Origin: Bacteroidota bacterium
Lineage (GTDB): Bacteria; Bacteroidota; Bacteroidia; Bacteroidales; CG2-30-32-10
Assembly: GCA_013377115.1 (NCBI GenBank)
Contig: JACAAW010000012.1
Span: 1-41,980 of the forward strand
Direction of reading: 5' to 3'
Length of the DNA stretch: 41,980 nt
Shown piece by piece: positions 21,145-29,575 of the stretch. How positions within the stretch are numbered: position 1 is the stretch's first letter; each line of letters begins with the position of its first letter. The translations under genes and the position numbers were made by a program. A model generated the notes under the pieces. That model worked only from the letters and a program-made list of their open reading frames with translations. It was not told where the DNA came from and did not search any database.

Positions 21145-22332
21145 ATGAAACAATTTGAAAACATTATTAGCGAACTTATAAAATTAAAATCTTCCTTATT
21201 TGGAAAAGATTTTTTATTAACCTGGGATAAATCAACCGACGAATTAAAACAAACACTTTTTGTTGCTGAAGCATTGAAACTTTTGAGAGACAATAATATC
21301 TCTGCAAAATGCTTCGATTCGGGCTTGGCAATTTCTAATTTCCGCGACAATTCAACACGTACTCGTTTTTCTTTTGCTTCTGCTTGTAATCTTTTGGGAT
21401 TGGAAGTTCAGGATTTAGATGAAGGAAAATCACAAATTGCACATGGCGAAACCGTTCGTGAAACAGCAAATATGATTTCATTTTTAACTGACGTTATTGG
21501 TATTCGCGATGATATGTTTTTGGGAGCTGGTCACACTTATATGGTTGAAGTTGGTGATGCTTTGGATGATGGATTTAAAGAAGGTGTATTACCTTCACGT
21601 CCAAGTATTGTAAATCTACAATGTGATATTGACCACCCAACGCAATCTATGGCTGATTTGCTTCATCTTAAAACGCATTTTGGTTCGTTGGAAAACTTAA
21701 AAGGAAAAAAAATCGCTATGACTTGGGCATATTCTCCAAGTTATGGAAAACCACTTTCTGTTCCACAAGGAATTATTGGATTAATGACACGTTTCGGAAT
21801 GGAAGTAGAATTGGCATTCCCAGAAGGTTATGGTTTAATCCCTGAAGTTCTCGAAATTGCAAAGAAAAATGCTGCCGAAAGTGGTGGTAGTTTCAAAGTT
21901 GTAAATTCAATGGACGAAGCATTTAAAGATGCCGATATCGTTTATCCTAAAAGCTGGGCACCATTTCATGTAATGGAAAAAAGAACAGCCTTATTGCAAA
22001 ATAATGACAGTGCTGGTTTAAAAGAACTCGAACAACAATGTTTAGCAAATAATGCGAAATTCAAAGACTGGGAATGCACCGAAGAAAAAATGAAACTCAC
22101 AAAAGGTAGTGAAGCTCTTTATATGCATTGTTTACCTGCAGATATCTCTGGAGTTTCTTGTAAAGAAGGCGAAGTTGAAGCCAGTGTTTTTGAAAAATAC
22201 AGAATTGCAACTTATAAAGAAGCTGGTTACAAACCCTATATTATTGCTTCGATGATTTTGAATAGTAAGTTTGCAAACCCTGCAAAATTATTGGAAGATT
22301 TGAAAAACAAAAACATAAAAAGAGTCATTTAA
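21145..22332 (+). CDS. ygeW: YgeW-type knotted carbamoyltransferase
   Basis: NSTRTRFSFASACNLLG, CDIDHPTQSMADLLHL, MTWAYSPSYGKPLSVPQG, HCLPADI. Confidence 0.9.
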   Translation: MKQFENIISELIKLKSSLFGKDFLLTWDKSTDELKQTLFVAEALKLLRDNNISAKCFDSGLAISNFRDNSTRTRFSFASACNLLGLEVQDLDEGKSQIAHGETVRETANMISFLTDVIGIRDDMFLGAGHTYMVEVGDALDDGFKEGVLPSRPSIVNLQCDIDHPTQSMADLLHLKTHFGSLENLKGKKIAMTWAYSPSYGKPLSVPQGIIGLMTRFGMEVELAFPEGYGLIPEVLEIAKKNAAESGGSFKVVNSMDEAFKDADIVYPKSWAPFHVMEKRTALLQNNDSAGLKELEQQCLANNAKFKDWECTEEKMKLTKGSEALYMHCLPADISGVSCKEGEVEASVFEKYRIATYKEAGYKPYIIASMILNSKFANPAKLLEDLKNKNIKRVI

Positions 22333-22342
22333 ATTCATTACC

Positions 22343-22978
22343 ATGAAAATAAAAACCGGTTTTCTGATTTTAGTAATTTTATTAGGATTATTTTTATTGA
22401 ATAAACCGCTTTATTCTCAGAGTTTTCATGGCGGACCATTATTAGGGTTTTCGGCAACTCAAGTTGATGGTGATACCCAGTCTGGATTTAATAAATTTGG
22501 AGGCATAATAGGTGGTTTTGTAAACCAAAAACTTTCGGAAAACATAAAACTTCAATTTGAATTAAAATACATCCAAAAAGGGAGCAGACAATCTGCCAAA
22601 CCAGCAAATGGATATCAAAGTTGGAAAATTGCTTTAAATTATGTAGAAATTCCTCTTTTAGTGAAATATTCTTTTAATGAAAACAGAAAGAAACTTAAGA
22701 ATTTTGTTCCTGAAGCAGGGTTGGCAGTGAGTTATTTAACTAATTATTCCTATAGTGACCAAAATGGCCAGTATAATAATTTAATTAAGGATAATTATCA
22801 CAAATTTGATTACGGTATTTTGGCAGGAATTTCTTATAAACTTGGCGAAAAGCTTTCTGTTAATTTAAGATATTCCTATTCTATTTTGTCGGTTTATGAA
22901 CCCAAATACCCCATTAATCCAATTTACAAAGGACAATTTAATAAAGTACTTGCTTTCACTGCAAACTATCAATTTTAA
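22343..22978 (+). CDS. Outer membrane beta-barrel protein (PorT-like family)
   Basis: Signal peptide ending YSQ, alternating amphipathic strands, C-terminal FTANYQF (terminal Phe). Confidence 0.8.
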   Translation: MKIKTGFLILVILLGLFLLNKPLYSQSFHGGPLLGFSATQVDGDTQSGFNKFGGIIGGFVNQKLSENIKLQFELKYIQKGSRQSAKPANGYQSWKIALNYVEIPLLVKYSFNENRKKLKNFVPEAGLAVSYLTNYSYSDQNGQYNNLIKDNYHKFDYGILAGISYKLGEKLSVNLRYSYSILSVYEPKYPINPIYKGQFNKVLAFTANYQF

Positions 22979-22981
22979 GCA

Positions 22982-25543
22982 ATGGTTAATTTTATTTTAA
23001 ACGGTGAAAAGATTTCCCTTGAAATAATAGAAGATATTTCATTGTTAGAATATCTCCGACTCATCAAAGGAATTATTTCTGTGAAAGACGGCTGCTCCGG
23101 ACAAGCCGCTTGTGGCGCTTGCATGGTAGAAATCAACGGTGAAGCAAAATTATCTTGTACAACAAAAATCTCTTCACTCGAGGGAAAAGAAATTACCACT
23201 ACTGAGGGAATTCCTGAACCAATCAAAAAAATTCTGGGCGAGGCTTTTGTTGGAAAAGGCGCCGTTCAATGTGGATTTTGCACCCCAGGGTTTTTAATGA
23301 GAACCAAAGTTTTGCTTCAAAAAAATCCATTACCTAGCCGGGAAGAAATTGCCCATGCATTAACACTCAATTTATGCAGATGCACTGGTTTTGTTAAGAT
23401 TATTGATGCAATCGAAGCTGCCTCAATTTCTTTGAAAGAAAACAAAACAATAAAAACTCCTGAATACACTGGTAAAGTGGGAACTTTTTTGCCAAAATAC
23501 CAATCTTACGAAACAGCAATTGGCACTCGACCTTTTGTTGATGACTTGAAATTTGATGGAATGCTTCACGCTGCTTTAAAATTTAGCGACCATCCAAGAG
23601 CAAAAGTTTTAAAAATTGACATTTCAAAAGCCCAAGAATTAGAGGGTGTGAAAAAAGTTTTTACAGCCAAAGACATTCCCGGAAATCATCAAATCGGTTT
23701 GATTTTTAAAGACTGGTCATTAATGATTGATGAAGGCGAAACAACACATTATATTGGCGATGTAATTGCAGGAATTGTGGCTACTTCCGAAAAAATTGCC
23801 AGAAAAGCAGCTTCCTTAATTCATATTGAATATGAAATTTTAGAACCAGTCATCGATCCTTATAAAGCATTAGAAAAAGAATCACCTACTCTGCATGGCA
23901 ATTCTAATTTGCTGGAGAATTGTGTAATTCGCCGTGGTGAATTTGAAAAATCCTTTGAAAATGCTGCATACACTGCAAATGGTTTTTTTCAGACACAAAG
24001 AATTGAACATGCTTTTTTAGAAACAGAAACCGCTGTTGCAATGCCCGACGAAATTGGCGGAATTAAAATATACAGCCAAGGACAAGGCGTTTATGTTGAC
24101 CGAAAACAAATTTCGGAAATTCTTTCACTTCCGGAAGAAAAAGTTGAAGTCATTTTAGTACCAAATGGTGGCGGTTTTGGTGGAAAAGAAGACATGACGG
24201 TTCAAGGGCATGTTTCCCTTTTTGCATTTCTTTTACAAAAAACGGTAAAACTTCATTTGAGTCGTGAAGAATCAATAACCATGCATCCAAAACGCCATCC
24301 CGTATTTATGGACATGGCTTTATGTTGTGATAACAAAGGAAAACTAACGGCAATTAAACTTCGTGCAGTTGGAGATTCTGGAGCTTACGCTTCTGTTGGA
24401 ACAAAAGTTTTAGAAAGAGTCGCAGGCCATGCTACTGGAGGTTATTACGTTCCGGCAGCTGACATAGAAGCAAAAACAGTTTATACCAATAATATTCCTT
24501 CTGGTGCTATGCGCGGTTTTGGTGCCAACCAAGTTGCATTTGCTCTGGAAACTTTAATTGATGAGCTTTGCGAAAAAGGAAATTTCGATAGGTGGCAATT
24601 CCGCTACGACAATGCTTTGGTAGAAGGACTTTCAACCTCAACAGGTCAGATTTTAAAAGGTGGTGTTGGAATTAGAGAAACATTATTGGCTGTAAAAGAT
24701 GAATTTTACAAAGCAAAATACGCTGGTTTGGCTTGTGGAATAAAGAATTCGGGTGTTGGAAATGGAATGGCAGATTTTAGCGATGTAAAAATAAAAATCA
24801 TTTCTGAAGAGAAAATTTTGATCGAACACGGCTGGACAGAAATGGGACAAGGAATTCACACCATTGCAATACATGCACTTTGCGAAGAAACGGGTCTCAA
24901 TCCCTCAATGATGGAAGTTAAAGTAGAAACCTCAGCAGGAATTGTTACAGGAATGACTACTTCTTCCAGAGCCACAGCATTGCTCGGAAATGCAATTATT
25001 GATGCAGCAAAAACCTTAAAAAAAGATTTAGAAACAAAAGGAATAAAAAATATTATTGGAAATACCTATACCGGCCGATGGATTTGCGATTGGACCACAA
25101 AACCCGGCGCCGATGTTAAAGAAATTATTACCCATTATTCCTACGGATATGCAACGCAATTGGTGGTTTTAAATGATGAAGGTGAAATTGATACTGTTTT
25201 TGCAGCCCACGATGCCGGAAAAATCATGAACCCAATTATGTTCGAAGGCCAAATTGAAGGTGCCGTTCATATGGGATTGGGCTATGCTTTGAGCGAAAAT
25301 TTACCAATGGAAAATGGAAGATTGAAAAGCACCAAATTAAAAGATTGCGGAATCATTCGTGCAAAAGACCTTCCCAAAATCAAAGTAATTGGCGTTGAGA
25401 AAAAAGACCCTGTTGGACCTTACGGTGCAAAAGGAATTGGTGAAATTGGTTTAGTTCCAACTGCTGCTGCTGTGGCCAATGCGTTTTATCAATTTGATAG
25501 AATCAGAAGGTATGAGCTACCGTTAAAACGGAAAAAAGATTGA
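22982..25543 (+). CDS. Molybdenum hydroxylase, selenium-dependent xanthine dehydrogenase type (2Fe-2S plus Mo domains in one chain, no FAD domain)
   Basis: 2Fe-2S motifs CSGQAACGACMVEINGEAKLSC and QCGFCTPGF..LCRCTGF; Mo-domain motifs GGGFGGKEDMTVQ, GAMRGFGANQ, GAKGIGEIGLVPTAAAVANA. Confidence 0.88.
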   Translation: MVNFILNGEKISLEIIEDISLLEYLRLIKGIISVKDGCSGQAACGACMVEINGEAKLSCTTKISSLEGKEITTTEGIPEPIKKILGEAFVGKGAVQCGFCTPGFLMRTKVLLQKNPLPSREEIAHALTLNLCRCTGFVKIIDAIEAASISLKENKTIKTPEYTGKVGTFLPKYQSYETAIGTRPFVDDLKFDGMLHAALKFSDHPRAKVLKIDISKAQELEGVKKVFTAKDIPGNHQIGLIFKDWSLMIDEGETTHYIGDVIAGIVATSEKIARKAASLIHIEYEILEPVIDPYKALEKESPTLHGNSNLLENCVIRRGEFEKSFENAAYTANGFFQTQRIEHAFLETETAVAMPDEIGGIKIYSQGQGVYVDRKQISEILSLPEEKVEVILVPNGGGFGGKEDMTVQGHVSLFAFLLQKTVKLHLSREESITMHPKRHPVFMDMALCCDNKGKLTAIKLRAVGDSGAYASVGTKVLERVAGHATGGYYVPAADIEAKTVYTNNIPSGAMRGFGANQVAFALETLIDELCEKGNFDRWQFRYDNALVEGLSTSTGQILKGGVGIRETLLAVKDEFYKAKYAGLACGIKNSGVGNGMADFSDVKIKIISEEKILIEHGWTEMGQGIHTIAIHALCEETGLNPSMMEVKVETSAGIVTGMTTSSRATALLGNAIIDAAKTLKKDLETKGIKNIIGNTYTGRWICDWTTKPGADVKEIITHYSYGYATQLVVLNDEGEIDTVFAAHDAGKIMNPIMFEGQIEGAVHMGLGYALSENLPMENGRLKSTKLKDCGIIRAKDLPKIKVIGVEKKDPVGPYGAKGIGEIGLVPTAAAVANAFYQFDRIRRYELPLKRKKD

Positions 25544-25558
25544 GAGACAACTAAAGTT

Positions 25559-25615
25559 TTTGAAAAGAACAGACTACAAAAGTTTCAAAAACTTTTGTAG
25601 TCTGTTCTTTTCAAA
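25559..25615. repeat. Perfect 27-bp inverted repeat with 3-nt loop; right arm overlaps the 3' end of mocA
   Basis: TTTGAAAAGAACAGACTACAAAAGTTT (25559-25585) CAA AAACTTTTGTAGTCTGTTCTTTTCAAA (25589-25615). Confidence 0.95.
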
Positions 25616-26187
25616 TCCTGTGGAGTATTGATATTGATAAGTATATTTTCGTTTTGCCAAGGATGTTCAACCCTCTTAAAAAGTTTCAAAATTTCATTCA
25701 ATTTTTCAATTTTTATATCTGCTTTTTTAATGAAATCAATTATTTCCTGGCTTAACAATACTGGGTGACCGCCTTTTCCATTAAAAACAGGCAACACGAA
25801 ACTATTTTCTTCTTTTAAATTGTAAAGTTCATTTAGTAAATCGACTTCAACGAAAGGATTATCAATATTTTGAATAAAACAATACGAATTTTCTAATTGC
25901 GTAATTCCGCATTGAATCGAATACAATCTGCCATAATCAACATGTTTATTTACTGCGATTTTTATTTGGCTTGAAATTGCCAGGTTTTTCTCAAAAAAAA
26001 TTTGATTGGTTTCTTCATTTAAAACCACGATTACCTCCTTACAACCAAATTTCAAATAAACTTCAACTATTTTTTCGAGAAATGTTTTCCCTTGATTCCA
26101 CTCCAAAAAAGCCTTCGGACTTCCCATTCTGGAAGAGTTTCCAGCCGCTAAAATAACAACACTTGTATTTATTTTCTCGAAAAGCAT
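25585..26187 (-). CDS. mocA: Nucleotidyltransferase, MocA/MobA-like molybdenum cofactor cytidylyltransferase
   Basis: VVILAAGNSSRMGSPKAFLEWNQGKTFLEKIV; NIDNPFVEVDLL; GGHPVLL; sits between molybdenum hydroxylase and ygfK. Confidence 0.85.
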   Translation of the reverse strand: MLFEKINTSVVILAAGNSSRMGSPKAFLEWNQGKTFLEKIVEVYLKFGCKEVIVVLNEETNQIFFEKNLAISSQIKIAVNKHVDYGRLYSIQCGITQLENSYCFIQNIDNPFVEVDLLNELYNLKEENSFVLPVFNGKGGHPVLLSQEIIDFIKKADIKIEKLNEILKLFKRVEHPWQNENILININTPQDLKRTDYKSF

Positions 26188-26208
26188 AGAAGTCAGTCAA
26201 CGAAAGTT

Positions 26209-26216
26209 TAAATTTG
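26209..26216 (+). promoter_or_regulatory. -7 element TAAATTTG in the mocA-ygfK divergent gap
   Basis: Matches TAnnTTTG, 31 bp before the ygfK ATG; no clear -33. Confidence 0.35.
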
Positions 26217-26247
26217 CACGAATTTAAGTCTTTTTTTACAAAATACC

Positions 26248-29200
26248 ATGAACGATAGATTTTCTCCAATCAGCATTACCCGTCTTTTTTCAATAATTGA
26301 AAAAGAATACTTTTCCAAAAAAGAAATTTTTGGAATACCTGAACAATTGTTTTTCAATCCACAAAACCATGAAAGTTTAAAAACTGAACATTTTTACCAG
26401 CCGCTGGAAACGCCAATTGGCTTAGCTGCCGGTCCGCACACTCAAATGGCGCAAAACATTATTTCTTCATGGTTATGCGGTGCAAGATATATGGAACTCA
26501 AAACCGTTCAAACACTTGATGAACTGGATGTTTCGAAACCTTGTATTGATATGCAAGATGAAGGCTATAATTGCGAATGGTCGCAGGAGTTAAAAATTCA
26601 CGAATCTTTTGATGAATATTTGAATGCATGGATCATCATTCACCTTTTGAATCATAAATTTGGCAGGACTTCCGGAAAAGAAATTGGAACCATTTTCAAT
26701 ATGAGTGTAGGCTATAATATGGAAGGCATTTTGAACGACAATATTCAATGGTTTTTTAGCAAAATGCAAAATTGTAAAGCCGAGAAGGAAATTAAAATTA
26801 AGGGACTTGTTCCGTTTTATCCTGAAATCGCAAAAATTGATATTCCCGATTGTATTTCGAACAATATTACGCTTTCTACAATGCACGGCTGTCCGCCCGA
26901 AGAAATTGAAAAAATTGCCAACTACCTGATTTCAGAAAAGAAATTGCATACCGTAATTAAATTAAACCCAACTTTACTCGGTTCCGAAAAGCTAAAATAC
27001 ATTTTAAATAAAACTCTGAACTTCGATACCATCGTTCCAGAAATTGCTTTTGAGCACGATTTAAAATACGATGACGCATTAAAAATCATCAAAACCCTTA
27101 CTGAAAATGCAAAAATAAATAATGTTTTTTTCGGTATAAAACTCACCAATACACTCGAATCGGAAAACAATAAAACCATTTTTCCTGCCAAAGAAAAAAT
27201 GATGTATATGAGCGGTCGCGCGCTGCATCCAATCAGTATTAATCTGGCTGCGAAATTACAAACAGAATTTAATGGAAGTTTAAACATTTCTTTTTCCGCT
27301 GGTGCCGATTGTTTTAATATTTCTGAAATTTTGAATTCAGGATTGTCGCCAGTTACCGTTTGTTCCGACATTCTAAAACCCGGTGGTTACGGTAGATTGA
27401 AACAATATATCGAATCCATCAAGAATAAAACAAAAGCCGAAAATTCCGTAAAGCATTTAAACGCTTACGCTGAAAAAGTGCTGGATGATAAAGCTTATGT
27501 AAAACCATTGTTTCACAATCCTTCCATAAAAACCGATCGGGAATTAAATTATTTTGATTGCATCCACGCGCCATGCGTTGACAATTGTCCTACCAATCAA
27601 GACATTCCTGATTATTTATATTATGCTTCGAAAGGAAATTTCGACAAAGCATTTGAAGTGATTATGAAAAAAAATCCATTCCCTACCGTGCTGGGATTGG
27701 TTTGCAATCATCTTTGTCAGACGAAATGTACTCGGATTAATTATGATAATTCCATTTTAATTCGTGATGTAAAACTTGCAATTGCTGAAAATGCTTCGCC
27801 AAATTTTGATGTAAAATTGCTGCCTTCAAATGGTTTAAAAGTGGCAATAATTGGCGCTGGTCCATCTGGGCTCGCTGCTGCTTATTTCCTGAAAATTGCA
27901 GGTTTCGTAGTAAATGTTTATGAAACAAAAAATATTGCTGGAGGAATGATTTCGCATGCGATTCCTGCATTCAGAATAAAAAATGAATCTATTCTAAAAG
28001 ATGTCGAAAGAATTAAAAATTTGGGCGTTAAAATTCATTATGAAACAAAAATAAGTCAAACTTCTTTCGAACAATTGAGAACCAGTAACAATTACGTTTA
28101 TGTTGCAGTTGGTGCGCAGGAATTTCAGAAACTGGGAATTGAAGGAGAATCAGTAAATGGCGTGATTGACGCATTTACTTTTTTATACGGAACGAAAAAC
28201 AATAAAAATTTTGAATTGGGTAAAAAGGTTGCAATTATTGGTGGCGGAAATACTGCAATGGATGTTGCCCGCACAGCAAACCGAATTGTAGGCCCCAACG
28301 GAAAAGTAATTGTTGTTTACAGAAGAACGATGAATGAAATGCCCGCCGACAAAGAAGAAATTGTGGCATTATTGCACGAAGGAATTGAAATCATTGAATT
28401 AACTGCACCTGAAAAAATTAAATCAGAAAACAATAAAGTCGTTTCCTTGATTTGCTCGAAAATGATTTTGGCAGATTTGGATAAAAAAGGTCGTGCCATT
28501 CCTATTAAAGTTCCAAATTCTGAATTTGAAATTGCTGTAGATACTATAATTCCTGCCATTGGACAAAGCATCAACATTGATTTTGTTGAAAAAGATTTAA
28601 AAATTGTAAATCAATCTACCGGTGAAACTGAACTGAAGAATGTATTTATTGGTGGTGATGCCTCGCGAGGAGCTGCCACGATTATTAAAGCTGTTGCCGA
28701 CGGTCGAAAAGTTGCGGATGCCATTATAAAATCGGCCAATTTAGATTTTGATTTCAATCCAGTTGTGGAAGCAAAAAATTTAAGCTATTCAGATTGTATT
28801 CTAAAAAAATCTGAAAGGGTAAAAGGCATTGAAATTGAAGAAACAAAAATTACTGAAAGGGGCGGTTTTGATTTGGTTGTAAAACCTTTAACCAAAGAAC
28901 AAGCCATCGAAGAAGCCGCCAGATGCATGAATTGCAATGATGTTTGTAGTGTTTGTGTTACCGTTTGTCCGAACAGAGCGAATTACACCTATCAAATTGA
29001 ACCCGTAAATATTCAATTGAAAAAGGTAATAAAAAAAGACGAGGAAATAATTGTTGAGAATGATATTATTTTCAAGGTTGAACAACAATTTCAAGTAATA
29101 AATATCAAAGATTTTTGCAATGAATGTGGAAATTGCACAACATTCTGTCCCACGAATGGCGAGCCATACAAAGACAAACCCAATTTCTATTTAAATATTA

Positions 29201-29472
29201 AAAGTTTCAACGAAGCAGAAAGCGGTTATTATTTAAGCAAACTCGAAACCTCAACAGTTTTAATTCATAAAAATAAGAAAGTTCTAAAAACGCTGACTTT
29301 AGAAAACGATGAATATACTTATGAAACAGAGCAATTCCGAGCAAAGTTTGAAAAAGAAAATTTCGAATTTAAAACGATTGAATTTTTAACGCCATGCGTA
29401 AAACAAGTTCATTTTAATAATGCAGCTGAAATGAGTGTGCTAATTAATGCAGCAGAATTCCTCTATATTTAA
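26248..29472 (+). CDS. ygfK: YgfK-type putative selenate reductase subunit / Fe-S flavin oxidoreductase
   Basis: FGIPEQLFF, PIGLAAGPHTQMAQNI, ELKTVQTLDELDVSKPCID, GltD-like FAD/NAD domains (VAIIGAGPSGLAAAYFLK, VAIIGGGNTAMDVAR), C-terminal ferredoxin clusters. Confidence 0.93.
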   Translation: MNDRFSPISITRLFSIIEKEYFSKKEIFGIPEQLFFNPQNHESLKTEHFYQPLETPIGLAAGPHTQMAQNIISSWLCGARYMELKTVQTLDELDVSKPCIDMQDEGYNCEWSQELKIHESFDEYLNAWIIIHLLNHKFGRTSGKEIGTIFNMSVGYNMEGILNDNIQWFFSKMQNCKAEKEIKIKGLVPFYPEIAKIDIPDCISNNITLSTMHGCPPEEIEKIANYLISEKKLHTVIKLNPTLLGSEKLKYILNKTLNFDTIVPEIAFEHDLKYDDALKIIKTLTENAKINNVFFGIKLTNTLESENNKTIFPAKEKMMYMSGRALHPISINLAAKLQTEFNGSLNISFSAGADCFNISEILNSGLSPVTVCSDILKPGGYGRLKQYIESIKNKTKAENSVKHLNAYAEKVLDDKAYVKPLFHNPSIKTDRELNYFDCIHAPCVDNCPTNQDIPDYLYYASKGNFDKAFEVIMKKNPFPTVLGLVCNHLCQTKCTRINYDNSILIRDVKLAIAENASPNFDVKLLPSNGLKVAIIGAGPSGLAAAYFLKIAGFVVNVYETKNIAGGMISHAIPAFRIKNESILKDVERIKNLGVKIHYETKISQTSFEQLRTSNNYVYVAVGAQEFQKLGIEGESVNGVIDAFTFLYGTKNNKNFELGKKVAIIGGGNTAMDVARTANRIVGPNGKVIVVYRRTMNEMPADKEEIVALLHEGIEIIELTAPEKIKSENNKVVSLICSKMILADLDKKGRAIPIKVPNSEFEIAVDTIIPAIGQSINIDFVEKDLKIVNQSTGETELKNVFIGGDASRGAATIIKAVADGRKVADAIIKSANLDFDFNPVVEAKNLSYSDCILKKSERVKGIEIEETKITERGGFDLVVKPLTKEQAIEEAARCMNCNDVCSVCVTVCPNRANYTYQIEPVNIQLKKVIKKDEEIIVENDIIFKVEQQFQVINIKDFCNECGNCTTFCPTNGEPYKDKPNFYLNIKSFNEAESGYYLSKLETSTVLIHKNKKVLKTLTLENDEYTYETEQFRAKFEKENFEFKTIEFLTPCVKQVHFNNAAEMSVLINAAEFLYI

Positions 29473-29575
29473 TAAAATGAGAATTCTTTTTCATGAGTTT
29501 ATTGAAAAATATTTTCAGATATGCTGAACAAAAACCAATTGATAAAAAAGGTGTAAAACAGTCTATTTCTAATAA

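Noticed and set aside
26922-27371. 149-aa minus-strand ORF
   Set aside because: Antisense shadow of ygfK.
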